A stretch of 64,000 bases of DNA from NCBI RefSeq assembly GCF_037482285.1, contig NZ_JBBEYB010000005.1, positions 62,001 to 126,000 on the forward strand, in the 5' to 3' direction. This document shows positions 42,918 through 51,535 of the stretch, in pieces. The notes beneath the pieces are model-generated. The model made no database searches. It saw nothing but the letters and a program-made list of their open reading frames with translations, and was not told the DNA's origin. Source of the DNA: Aquabacterium sp029268225 (GTDB taxonomy: Bacteria > Pseudomonadota > Gammaproteobacteria > Burkholderiales > Burkholderiaceae_C). How positions within the stretch are numbered: position 1 is the stretch's first letter; each line of letters opens with the position of its first letter. Both the position numbers and the translations under genes were made by a program.

Positions 42918-43700
42918 TCACTTGCCCTTGGGCATCGTCAGCAGCCGATCGCGGGCTGCCTGAGCCGCCTCGGTCTGAGGATATTGCTTGACCAACTGTT
43001 CCAGCACCTTGCGGGCGCTGGCGTTGTCCTTGAGCTCCAGATGGCAGTTGCCCATCGAGAGCAAGGCTTCGGGAGCCCGCGCATGGTCGGGCGCCTGATC
43101 GGCCAGTTGCTTGAAAGCCTGGATGGCTGGCTTGTACGCACGCAGGCCATAGTGGGCATTGCCCAGCCAGTACCACGCCGATTCGCGGTAGCCGGTTTGA
43201 GGGTAGGTCTGCAGCAACTTGTTCAAGCCTGCCGCCCCCGCTGCGAAATCGGCCGCACGCAGGTGTGCCAAGGCCTCTTCGAAGACGCGCTTTTCGTCAG
43301 GCGTCACCTTGAAGGTCTTGCCGTCCACGGCCACGGTCTGCGGCTCCAGCTGGCGCAGGCGCTCTTCCTGAGCGGCCTGCGCATCCTTCAAGCGGCGCTG
43401 CAACTCGGCCACATCACGCAGCAACACCTCTTCCTGCCCTCGCTGACGCGCGAGATCGGCGCGCAGCTGTTCGACCTGAGCATTCATCTCCAGCAGGCTG
43501 CGCCGAAGCTGGTCCACCTGAGCCGACAAAGCCGCATGGGCCTCACGGTCCTGGGTGCGCAACTGGCGAAGCTCCAGGATGGCGCGACGGGCCTCGTCAT
43601 CCCCAAACAGTGCCGCATGGGCACTGATCGAGCCGAGGGCCGCGGTCATCACGAACACCCAGGGGCGCAAACGCCCCAGCAAAGGCTGAACAGCAGGCAT
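42918..43700 (-). CDS. cpoB: Tol-Pal system protein CpoB (YbgF)
   Basis: 260 aa. Signal peptide (about 1-27, cleaved after SAHA), a trimerising coiled-coil region (about 35-125) and C-terminal TPR repeats (about 130-255, with QTGYRESAWYWLGNAHYGLR and HARAPEALLSMGNCHLEL). It is periplasmic and couples Tol-Pal with peptidoglycan synthesis (PBP1B in E. coli). It lies 17 nt after pal. Confidence 0.93.
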   Translation of the reverse strand: MPAVQPLLGRLRPWVFVMTAALGSISAHAALFGDDEARRAILELRQLRTQDREAHAALSAQVDQLRRSLLEMNAQVEQLRADLARQRGQEEVLLRDVAELQRRLKDAQAAQEERLRQLEPQTVAVDGKTFKVTPDEKRVFEEALAHLRAADFAAGAAGLNKLLQTYPQTGYRESAWYWLGNAHYGLRAYKPAIQAFKQLADQAPDHARAPEALLSMGNCHLELKDNASARKVLEQLVKQYPQTEAAQAARDRLLTMPKGK

Positions 43701-43717
43701 GGCGCGTCCTTCGGGTA

Positions 43718-44260
43718 TCAGCGGTCTTTGATCTCAGCGCGGCGGTTCTGCGACCAGGCGGACTCACCCGAACCTTGTGCAGCGGGACGCTCTTCACCGA
43801 AGCTGACCGCCTCAATTTGCTCCGCCGAAACGCCCAGCAGCACCAACGACTTCTGCACGGCTTCGGCACGCTTCTGGCCCAGCGCGAGGTTGTACTCGCG
43901 GCCACCACGTTCGTCGGTGTGACCTTCGATGACGACCTTGGTGCCCTTGGCGGCGTTGAGGCGCTTGGCGTGGCCGTCGATGGCACCGGTGAACTCGGAC
44001 TTGACGACGAAGCTGTCGAAGTCAAAGTAGATGACGCGGGGCAGGCCCGATGCGTCTGCGGCAGCAGCCTGATCCGGCACCACCACCGAGGCCACCTTGT
44101 TGGACGAAGCCGCATTGGCATCGGCGCCCGAGCTGGCGTTGGTGATCGGAGCGGCGCCCGAGGAAGCCGAGTCATCGAGCTTGACGGACGAACCGCAAGC
44201 AGTCAGGGTCAGCACAGCGGCGCTCAAGGCCGAGGCGAACAGGGTGCGAGAAAAGTTCAT
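43718..44260 (-). CDS. pal: Peptidoglycan-associated lipoprotein Pal
   Basis: 180 aa. A lipoprotein signal peptide ends in the lipobox LTAC, and an OmpA-type peptidoglycan-binding domain (about 75-180) has IEGHTDERGGREYNLALGQK. It anchors the outer membrane to the cell wall and works with TolB and CpoB. Start at ATG 44260. Confidence 0.95.
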   Translation of the reverse strand: MNFSRTLFASALSAAVLTLTACGSSVKLDDSASSGAAPITNASSGADANAASSNKVASVVVPDQAAAADASGLPRVIYFDFDSFVVKSEFTGAIDGHAKRLNAAKGTKVVIEGHTDERGGREYNLALGQKRAEAVQKSLVLLGVSAEQIEAVSFGEERPAAQGSGESAWSQNRRAEIKDR

Positions 44261-44319
44261 GGTGGTTCTCCTGGTGAGAAAAGTGGTCAGGGCAACAAAG
44301 GGAGAGAAAAAGACCTGCC

Positions 44320-45639
44320 TCAACGACGCGCAGGGTGCAGGAAAGGTCCCCACACCGGTTCGCGCACGTCGGCCTGAGAGGTGGCCAGACGCGCCTTGAT
44401 GCGGCCGTCAAGGGAAGTGGTCATCAGCACGTCGCGCCCCTGGGCACGGGTGGCGTAAATGATGAGCTTGCTGTTGGGGGCAAAGCTCGGGCTTTCATCG
44501 TCTCGGGTGTCGGTCAGCGGTGTGACCTTGCCCGAGGCCAACTCCATCAGGTGGAGGCGATAGCCGGCATCCACCTGGCTGATGTAGGCCATGTGACGAC
44601 CGTCAGGGCTGATGGCCGGGCTGATGTTGTAGCCACCTGTGAACGTGACCCGCCGCGGTTGGCCACCTGAGGCAGGCACGGTGTAAATCTGGGGGGCGCC
44701 ACCTCGGTCGCTGACGAAATACAGGGCGCGACCATCGGGAGACCATGCGGCCTCGGTATCGATGGCGCTGCTCTGCGTCACGCGTTGCAGGCCCTGACCG
44801 TCTGCACCGATCAGGTAGAGCTGCGAGCCGCCATCGCGGCTGAGGGTCACGGCCAGCTGTCGGCCATCGGGCGACCAAGCAGGCGCGCTGTTCGAGCCCT
44901 TGAAGCCCGCCACCACCCGGCGCCGTCCAGTACTCACTTCCTGCACAACGACCACAGGCTTGCCTCCCTCGAAGGAGACATAGGCCAGGCGCTGACCATC
45001 GGGCGACCAGGCGGGCGAAATGATGGGCTGAGAAATCGTCAAGGGGGCCTGAGCCCCTTCCCCATCGGCATCGGCCACCACCAAAGTATGGCGTGCGCCG
45101 GCCTTGCTCACATATGCAATGCGGGTGGAGAACACCCCGGGATCTCCCGTGAGGCGCTGGTAGATGTCGTCGGCAATGCGATGGGCCGCCTGCCGCAGAT
45201 CCCCCGCCATCACCACCAGGCTGACGATGCCGCTGCCCTGCCCTTTGAGCACGTCCCACAGTTGGTAGCGAACGTCAAATCGACCATCGGCCAGCGGCGT
45301 GGCCGAGCCCGTCAACAAGGCATCCGCCCCCTTGCTGCGCCAATCGGGCAGCGGCGGGCGACTGGTGTCATCGAGCCGGTCGGCCGTCGCATCGAGGATG
45401 CGAAACAACCCGCTGCGCTCCAGATCGGCCTTGATGATGCGCGAGATGGGTTGCGGGATGCGCCCTTCATCGCGAAAAGCGCCAATGGCAATGGGGATCT
45501 GGGTGGCGCCAACGCCAGCGATCTCGACACGGAACTGGGCCTGAGCCGCTTGCCAAGGCCACAGGGCGCCGCCACCGAGCAGCGCCAGACCACCCAACAT
45601 GCGCTGGGCGGCAGCGCGGCGCGAGGGGGAATGCGTCAT
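44320..45639 (-). CDS. tolB: Tol-Pal system beta-propeller protein TolB
   Basis: 439 aa. The signal peptide ends AAQAQF; it starts with SRRAAAQ, so Tat export is conceivable but the motif is weak. A TolB N-terminal domain follows, then a six-bladed propeller with repeated AWSPDGxxLAY/V motifs. Start at ATG 45639. tolQ, tolR and tolA, usually just upstream, are absent here; rng takes that place. Confidence 0.95.
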   Translation of the reverse strand: MTHSPSRRAAAQRMLGGLALLGGGALWPWQAAQAQFRVEIAGVGATQIPIAIGAFRDEGRIPQPISRIIKADLERSGLFRILDATADRLDDTSRPPLPDWRSKGADALLTGSATPLADGRFDVRYQLWDVLKGQGSGIVSLVVMAGDLRQAAHRIADDIYQRLTGDPGVFSTRIAYVSKAGARHTLVVADADGEGAQAPLTISQPIISPAWSPDGQRLAYVSFEGGKPVVVVQEVSTGRRRVVAGFKGSNSAPAWSPDGRQLAVTLSRDGGSQLYLIGADGQGLQRVTQSSAIDTEAAWSPDGRALYFVSDRGGAPQIYTVPASGGQPRRVTFTGGYNISPAISPDGRHMAYISQVDAGYRLHLMELASGKVTPLTDTRDDESPSFAPNSKLIIYATRAQGRDVLMTTSLDGRIKARLATSQADVREPVWGPFLHPARR

Positions 45640-45704
45640 GGGTCCGTTACCTGACAGAAATGAGAACAGACCGACATTGTGCCGCGGGACGGCACCAAGT
45701 TCCC

Positions 45705-47207
45705 TCACAGCAACACAATGTCGTACTGCTCGGGGGACATGGAAGGCTCGGTCTGCAGCGAAACAGGCTTGCCGATGAAGTCGCTCAGCCCCGCCAGATG
45801 CTGACTTTCCTCATCCAGCAGCATCTCGACCACGGCTGCGCTCGCCACCACACGGAACTCCTTGGGGCTGAACTGACGGGCCTCGCGCAGGATCTCGCGC
45901 AGGATGTTGTAGCAGACCGTGCGTGCGGTCTTGACTTGGCCACGCCCCTCGCAGGTCGGACAGGGTTCGCACAGCATGTGCGCCAGCGACTCACGGGTGC
46001 GCTTGCGCGTCATCTCGACCAGGCCCAGCGGTGAGAAACCGCTCACGGTCAGCTTGGTTCGATCGCGGGCCAGTTGCTTGCGAAACTCGGCCAGCACGTT
46101 CTCACGGTGGTCTTCACGCAGCATGTCGATGAAGTCGACGATGATGATGCCGCCCAGGTTGCGCAAGCGCAGCTGGCGCGCAATGGCCTGCGCCGCCTCC
46201 AAGTTGGTCTTGAAGATGGTTTCGTCAAAGTTGCGGGCGCCCACATAGCCACCCGTGTTGACGTCGACCGTGGTCAGCGCCTCGGTCTGATCGATGATGA
46301 GGTAACCGCCCGATTTGAGCTCCACCCGGCGCGCCAGGGCGCGCTCGATCTCCGTGTCGATGTTGTACAGATCGAAGATGGGGCGCTCGCCTTTGTAGTG
46401 CTGCAGCTTTTCAACCGACGTCGGGGTGAACTCTGCGCCAAAGGTTTTGAGCGCATCAAACTGGATCAGTGAGTCGATGCGGATGCTCTGCACCTGCTCG
46501 TTGACCAGATCGCGCAGCACACGCTGGGCCAGGTTCAGCTCCTGGTACAGCAAGGTGCCAGCAGGCGCCTTCAGGCCGTTCTCGCGGATGGTCGCCCAGG
46601 TCTTGCGCAGATAGGCAATGTCCACAGCCAACTCGTCGTCGCTGGCATCTTCGGCATTGGTGCGCAGGATGAAGCCGCCCGAGCGGGTGCGGCCTTCGCG
46701 GCTATCGGCCTCACCCAACAGGCGCAGCATGCGTTCACGCAACTGGTCACGCAACTCGGGCGAGCCGATTTTCTGCGAGATGCCCAGGTGGTCGTCCTGC
46801 GGCAGGAACACCAGCAAACGACCGGCCACGCTGATCTGGGTGGACAGGCGCGCCCCCTTGCTGCCGATCGGATCCTTGATGACCTGAACCATCAGGGTCT
46901 GGCCCTCGTGCACGCGCTTTTCGATGGGCACCTGCACCTCGGAAGACCGAGGATGCGAACGGGCAGCGCCGTCTTCACGATGCAGGTCCGCCACGTGCAG
47001 GAAGGCAGCACGCTCCAGGCCAATGTCGATGAAGGCCGACTGCATGCCGGGCAGCACCCGCACCACCTTGCCTGCGTAGATGTTGCCCACGAGGCCGCGC
47101 TCCAGCGTGCGCTCGACGTGCAACTCCTGCACGGCCCCGCTCTCGATGATCGCAACGCGGGTCTCCTGGGGGGTCCAGTTGATGAGGATGTCTTGTGAAT
47201 GGGGCAT
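45705..47207 (-). CDS. rng: Ribonuclease G
   Basis: 500 aa. An S1-like N-terminal domain (LVGNIYAGKVVRVLPGMQSA then FIDIGLERAAFLH) is followed by an RNase H/DNase I-like catalytic core with the Mg ligands in VDVNTGGYVG and IIIVDFIDML, and the zinc-link CPTCEGRG. The short C-terminus distinguishes it from RNase E. It processes the 16S rRNA 5' end and some mRNAs. Start at ATG 47207. Confidence 0.95.
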   Translation of the reverse strand: MPHSQDILINWTPQETRVAIIESGAVQELHVERTLERGLVGNIYAGKVVRVLPGMQSAFIDIGLERAAFLHVADLHREDGAARSHPRSSEVQVPIEKRVHEGQTLMVQVIKDPIGSKGARLSTQISVAGRLLVFLPQDDHLGISQKIGSPELRDQLRERMLRLLGEADSREGRTRSGGFILRTNAEDASDDELAVDIAYLRKTWATIRENGLKAPAGTLLYQELNLAQRVLRDLVNEQVQSIRIDSLIQFDALKTFGAEFTPTSVEKLQHYKGERPIFDLYNIDTEIERALARRVELKSGGYLIIDQTEALTTVDVNTGGYVGARNFDETIFKTNLEAAQAIARQLRLRNLGGIIIVDFIDMLREDHRENVLAEFRKQLARDRTKLTVSGFSPLGLVEMTRKRTRESLAHMLCEPCPTCEGRGQVKTARTVCYNILREILREARQFSPKEFRVVASAAVVEMLLDEESQHLAGLSDFIGKPVSLQTEPSMSPEQYDIVLL

Positions 47208-47217
47208 GAGCGGCAAT

Positions 47218-47922
47218 TTACCGCATGCCACGCAGGTGAACGTTGCTCAGCACGTGCCAGCCCGGTCGCTCGTCGCGCGCCGCAGACAGCAAACCGGCCG
47301 CGACCTGTGCGGCATGTACGGGTTTGTAGTGATCGGGCATCAGCCAGCCCAGCGCCAAGCCCAGACGCTCGGCCAGGCGAAACTCACCTCGCTCACCGGC
47401 GAGCAAAGACGGCCTCGCCACGCACACGCTGCGGTAATCCAGCTCGGCCAAGGCGTCTTCCAACTCGCCTTTGACGCGGTTGTAGAACACGCGAGAGTCC
47501 GCATCGGCGCCCAGGGCGCTCACCAGCATCAACTGATGCGCCCCTTGCGCGCGGGCCAGTTGGGCCATGTGAAGCGGGTAGTCAAAGTCCACCTGGCGGA
47601 AAGCGGCCTGAGAACCGGCCTTGCGAATGGTGGTGCCCATGGCGCAGCACACCCAGTCGACTTCGAACAGCGCCACATGGCGATCCAGGCGATCGAAATC
47701 CACTTCACACACCTGGAGTCGCTCGTCCCCAGGACGGTGACCCGAACGGCCCAACAGCTCGCCACGCGACATGGGACGTCGCGTGAGCGCCCTCACCTCG
47801 CCCACGGTCGGATCGGCCATCAGTTGACGCAGCAACTCCCGGCCGACCAAACCCGTGGCGCCAGCCAGCAAAACCCGCCGCGGTGCAGAAGCTGAATGTG
47901 GTGCAGGAGCAGATGCAGACAT
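47218..47922 (-). CDS. NAD(P)-binding SDR-like oxidoreductase (HTATIP2-like)
   Basis: 234 aa. Rossmann nucleotide-binding motif GATGLVGRELL near residue 20; atypical short-chain dehydrogenase with YNRVKGELE at the YxxxK position. Substrate unknown. It lies between maf and rng, 10 nt before rng, all in one direction. Start at ATG 47922. Confidence 0.8.
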   Translation of the reverse strand: MSASAPAPHSASAPRRVLLAGATGLVGRELLRQLMADPTVGEVRALTRRPMSRGELLGRSGHRPGDERLQVCEVDFDRLDRHVALFEVDWVCCAMGTTIRKAGSQAAFRQVDFDYPLHMAQLARAQGAHQLMLVSALGADADSRVFYNRVKGELEDALAELDYRSVCVARPSLLAGERGEFRLAERLGLALGWLMPDHYKPVHAAQVAAGLLSAARDERPGWHVLSNVHLRGMR

Positions 47923-47950
47923 GACGACAACGTACCCCTGATGGGGACAA

Positions 47951-48574
47951 CTAGAAGGACCAGCCCAGCGGCTTGAGCAACTCGGCCGTCTCGAACAAGG
48001 GCAACCCCATGATGCCACTGTAGCTGCCATCGATGTGCTGCGTCCACGCGCCGGAGCGGCCCTGGATGGCATAGGCACCGGCCTTGCCCATGGGCTCACC
48101 GCTGGCCACATAGCGGCGGATCTCGTCGGCCTCCAGCGTGCGCCAGGTCACGTGCGAGGTGCTCAGACGCAGCTGGCCATGCACCACCACGGCTGTCAAC
48201 ACGCGGTGGGTACGTCCTGACAGCAGGCCCAGCATGCGCGCCGCATCGGCGTCGTCCACCGGCTTGGCCAGGATCTGGTCGCCCAGGGCCACTGTGGTGT
48301 CGGCACACAGGATGGGCGCATCGACCCAGTCGTGACCCACCTCGGCCTGGCGACGCACCCGGCGCTCGCGCGCGGCCTCCCACTTGGCGAAGGTCACGCG
48401 CTGCACATAGTCCTCGGGCGACTCGCCAGCACGCTCGGCTTCGAGCGCTTCGGCGTCTTCGTGCGCGTCGGGCAGGAGCAGGCGATGGCTCACCCCCAGC
48501 TGATCGAGCAGCTGGCGGCGACGCGGGCTTTGCGAGGCCAGATACAGCCAGGGAGGTGTGGCGTGATCGGGCAT
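47951..48574 (-). CDS. maf: Maf-family nucleotide pyrophosphatase (YhdE-like)
   Basis: 207 aa. LASQSPRRRQLLDQLG is the Maf signature at the N-terminus; ILCADTTVALGDQILAKP and YAIQGRSGAW are the substrate-site motifs. It hydrolyses non-canonical or dTTP/UTP-type nucleotides to monophosphates. Start ATG 48574, 1 nt after rlmH. Confidence 0.92.
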   Translation of the reverse strand: MPDHATPPWLYLASQSPRRRQLLDQLGVSHRLLLPDAHEDAEALEAERAGESPEDYVQRVTFAKWEAARERRVRRQAEVGHDWVDAPILCADTTVALGDQILAKPVDDADAARMLGLLSGRTHRVLTAVVVHGQLRLSTSHVTWRTLEADEIRRYVASGEPMGKAGAYAIQGRSGAWTQHIDGSYSGIMGLPLFETAELLKPLGWSF

Positions 48575-48575
48575 C

Positions 48576-49043
48576 TCAGGCACGGTGATAAGGATGGTTG
48601 TTGCGCAAGGACCAGGCGCGGTAGAGCTGCTCGAGCAGCAGCACACGGGCCAGTGCATGCGGCAAGGTCATGTCCGACAGACGAATGGCCTCGTCGGCGG
48701 TTTGCTTGAAGGCCGGGTCGATGCCGTCGGCCCCGCCGATGATGAGGGCGACATCGCGGCCATCGTGCAGCCAGGCTTCGGTACGCTCGGCCAGCTGTAC
48801 GCTGGTCAGACGCGAGCCACGCTCATCGAGGATGACGCGGCGCACGCCCCGGTCGATGGCCGCTTCCATGCGGGCCGCTTCGGCCTGCATGATGGCTGCA
48901 ACGGGCTTGCCTTCGCGGGGTTCGGCCTTGAGGGCCTTGACCTCCACCTTCCAGTCGGGCGGGAAGCGCTTGAGGTAGTCCTCGCACGCTTCGTTCGCCC
49001 AGTCAGGCAGGCGGTGGCCAATGGTGACCACCGTCAGCTTCAT
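48576..49043 (-). CDS. rlmH: 23S rRNA (pseudouridine-1915-N3)-methyltransferase RlmH
   Basis: 155 aa SPOUT methyltransferase. SAM-binding knot motifs LIIGGADGID and LSDMTLPHALARVLLLEQLYRA are intact. It methylates pseudouridine 1915 in helix 69 of 23S rRNA. The ATG overlaps the rsfS stop by one base, so translation is coupled. Confidence 0.97.
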   Translation of the reverse strand: MKLTVVTIGHRLPDWANEACEDYLKRFPPDWKVEVKALKAEPREGKPVAAIMQAEAARMEAAIDRGVRRVILDERGSRLTSVQLAERTEAWLHDGRDVALIIGGADGIDPAFKQTADEAIRLSDMTLPHALARVLLLEQLYRAWSLRNNHPYHRA

Positions 49044-49888
49044 CAGCGGGCCGTCTTCTTAGCCGGCGCCTTCTTGGCGGCCACCTTCTTCACGGCCACC
49101 GGCTTGGCGGCAACCTTCTTGGCAGCCACTTTCTTGACCGCCACCTTGCGAGCCGGCGCCTTCTTGGCGGCGGGCTTCTTCTCAGGGGCGTTGATGACCA
49201 GCTTCTTCACCGTGGCGGCGGTCTTGGTTGCGGCCTTCTTGGCGGCCACCTTCTTCACCGCCACCTTCTTGGCGGCGACCGGCTTGGCGGCCGCGGTCTT
49301 GCTCACGGCGACTTTGCTTGTGGTCTTGGTGCTGGTCTTGGTTGCGGCCTTCTTGGCTGCGACCTTCTTCGCGGCCACGGGCTTGGCAGCAGCTGTCTTC
49401 GCCACGGCCTTCTTCGCTGCCACCTTCTTGGCGGCCGGGGCCGTGGTGGCCGCCTTGCGCGCAGCCGTGGTCTTGCCAGCGGCCTTCTTGGGCTTGGCCG
49501 GTGCCTCGTCTTCAGGCTCGGACGCCTTCACCAGACCGGCCTTGGCCTTGGTCTTGATCGCCACGGGCTTCTCACCCCAGATCTCTTCGAGCTGGTAGTA
49601 CTGGCGGATGGCGGGCTGCATGATGTGCACCACGGCCGCGCCGCAGTCGACGATGATCCATTCGCCGTTTTCTTCGCCTTCGACGCGGGGCACCGGGAAA
49701 CCGGCATCCTTGACCGACGTGCGCACGCTGGTGGCCAGCGACTTGGTCTGACGGTTGGAAGAGCCCGTCGCGATGATCACGCGCTCGAAGAGCGGCGACA
49801 GGTGTTCGGTGTTGAACACGGCGATGTCTTGGGCTTTGACATCTTCCAGGCCATCGACGATGGCGCGTTGCAGTTTACGGATGTCCAT
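49043..49888 (-). CDS. rsfS: Ribosome silencing factor RsfS with long Lys/Ala-rich tail
   Basis: 281 aa, more than twice the usual length. Residues 1-115 are a normal RsfS domain (AIVDGLEDVKAQDIAV, GEWIIVDCGAAVVHIMQP, YYQLEEIWG). Residues about 118-281 are a low-complexity tail of AAKK/VAAKK repeats, comparable to histone H1-like tails. The domain blocks ribosomal subunit joining via L14 during starvation; the tail could bind rRNA or DNA. It overlaps nadD by 14 nt upstream and rlmH by 1 nt downstream. Confidence 0.93.
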   Translation of the reverse strand: MDIRKLQRAIVDGLEDVKAQDIAVFNTEHLSPLFERVIIATGSSNRQTKSLATSVRTSVKDAGFPVPRVEGEENGEWIIVDCGAAVVHIMQPAIRQYYQLEEIWGEKPVAIKTKAKAGLVKASEPEDEAPAKPKKAAGKTTAARKAATTAPAAKKVAAKKAVAKTAAAKPVAAKKVAAKKAATKTSTKTTSKVAVSKTAAAKPVAAKKVAVKKVAAKKAATKTAATVKKLVINAPEKKPAAKKAPARKVAVKKVAAKKVAAKPVAVKKVAAKKAPAKKTAR

Positions 49889-50567
49889 TCAGTGGGGTGC
49901 GCCCGGAGGCATAGAGTTGATGGTTGGCAATATAGCGCGCCACTGGCAGGGACACCAGAGCGGGCACGAGAGAGAAAGGATCGTCTCCGCGGCCCAGACG
50001 GGCCCGGATTTCGGTAGATGAAACGTGCTGCGGCGACAGAGGCAGGGTCACCACCCGGTGGGGATGGGCTGCCAGTTCCGCCGAGGGCCGAGGCGGCTCA
50101 TCGCCCCGACAGGCCACGGCCACGGTGACGCGGGCCAGGAGTTCGGGCCAGTCGCGCCAGGTGCTCAGGTTGGCGTATTGGTCCTGACCCAGGATCAGGA
50201 ACCATTCGACGCCATCGTCGGTGCCGTGTGCCTGCTGCAGCGCCCGCACCGTGTCCAGCGTGTAGGAGGGTCCAGCGCGCTGCACCTCGATCGGGTCGAC
50301 CACGAAGCGGGGCTCGTGGGCGATGGCTGCCTGCACCATGGCGATGCGGTGCTCACCTGCGACCAAGGTACGTTGTTTTTGCCACGCCTGCCCCACGGGG
50401 ATCCAGCGCACCTCGTCGAGCTGCAGGTGCGCCAGCGCGGTCTCGGCCAGCGCGACGTGCGCCACGTGCACGGGGTCGAAGCTTCCCCCCATCAGCCCGA
50501 TGCGACGCACCACAGGGCGGGCATCGACAGGGGCATCTGGCTCGGTCACACGTGCGGCGTTCGTCAA
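49875..50567 (-). CDS. nadD: Nicotinate-nucleotide adenylyltransferase NadD
   Basis: Up to 230 aa. The nucleotidyltransferase signature GGSFDPVHVAHV is followed by the C-terminal SSTEIRARLG. It converts NaMN to NaAD in NAD synthesis. Start uncertain: TTG 50567 follows hemF by 4 nt; GTG 50549 and GTG 50510 (VRRIGLMGG, closest to typical N-termini) are alternatives. Confidence 0.93.
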   Translation of the reverse strand: MTNAARVTEPDAPVDARPVVRRIGLMGGSFDPVHVAHVALAETALAHLQLDEVRWIPVGQAWQKQRTLVAGEHRIAMVQAAIAHEPRFVVDPIEVQRAGPSYTLDTVRALQQAHGTDDGVEWFLILGQDQYANLSTWRDWPELLARVTVAVACRGDEPPRPSAELAAHPHRVVTLPLSPQHVSSTEIRARLGRGDDPFSLVPALVSLPVARYIANHQLYASGRTPLNGHP

Positions 50568-50571
50568 GGGC

Positions 50572-51492
50572 TCAGACCCAGTCCCGCGCAGGCAGGAAAT
50601 CGGTGTACAGCGCAGCCTCGGGCGTGCCCGGCTCGGGGTGCCAGTCGTAGCGCCACTTCACGATGGGCGGCATTGACATCAGGATGCTTTCGGTGCGGCC
50701 GCCCGATTGCAGGCCAAACAGGGTGCCACGGTCCCAGACGAGGTTGAACTCGACATAGCGGCCGCGACGGTAGGCCTGGAAATCGCGCTCGCGCTCGCCA
50801 TAGGGCGTATCGCGGCGGCGCTGCAGGATAGGCAGGTAAGCTTCGGTGAAGGCATCGCCCACCGAGCGGATCATGGCAAAGCCGCCATCGAACCCCAACT
50901 CGGAAAAGTCGTCAAAGAAGATGCCACCGATGCCGCGGGCTTCGCTGCGGTGCTTGAGAAAGAAGTACTCATCGCACCAGGCCTTGAAGCGCGGGTACTT
51001 GTCGTCGCCAAACGGGGCGAGCGCGTCCTGGCACACCTGATGGAAGTGCACGGCGTCTTCGGCAAAGCCATAGCTGGGGGTGAGGTCCATGCCGCCGCCA
51101 AACCACGCCACCACGCTGCCATCGGGCTTGTGGGCCGCCAGCATGCGCACGTTCATGTGCACGGTGGGGGCATAAGGGTTGCGGGGGTGGAACACCAGGG
51201 ACACGCCCATCGCCTCGAACGGGCAGCCGGCCAGTTCAGGCCGATGCTGCGTGGCCGAAGGCGGCAGTTGCGGCCCCTTCACGTGCGAGAAGTTGCAGCC
51301 ACCACGCTCGAGCACCTTGCCTTCTTCGACCAGGCGCGAACAGCCGTCGCCTTGCAGACGCTCACCGGGGGCACGCGTCCAGGCATCGCGCAGGAAGGGC
51401 GTGCCGTCTTCGGCCTCGAAGGCCGCCACGATGCGGTCCTGCAGACCGAGCAGGTAGGTGCGAACGGCGTCGGTGTTCATGGGCGTGCTCAT
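50572..51492 (-). CDS. hemF: Oxygen-dependent coproporphyrinogen-III oxidase HemF
   Basis: 306 aa. Conserved stretches GGGMDLTPSYGF, RGIGGIFFDDF and RGRYVEFNLVWDRGT are present. It decarboxylates coproporphyrinogen III with O2, so aerobic haem synthesis is expected. ATG 51492 or 51480 (MNTDAVRTYLL) are both possible; neither has a strong ribosome site. Confidence 0.96.
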   Translation of the reverse strand: MSTPMNTDAVRTYLLGLQDRIVAAFEAEDGTPFLRDAWTRAPGERLQGDGCSRLVEEGKVLERGGCNFSHVKGPQLPPSATQHRPELAGCPFEAMGVSLVFHPRNPYAPTVHMNVRMLAAHKPDGSVVAWFGGGMDLTPSYGFAEDAVHFHQVCQDALAPFGDDKYPRFKAWCDEYFFLKHRSEARGIGGIFFDDFSELGFDGGFAMIRSVGDAFTEAYLPILQRRRDTPYGERERDFQAYRRGRYVEFNLVWDRGTLFGLQSGGRTESILMSMPPIVKWRYDWHPEPGTPEAALYTDFLPARDWV

Positions 51493-51535
51493 GGGCGTCG
51501 GGGTGGGCGTCAGGTCAGCGTGGTCCAGCAAGGGG

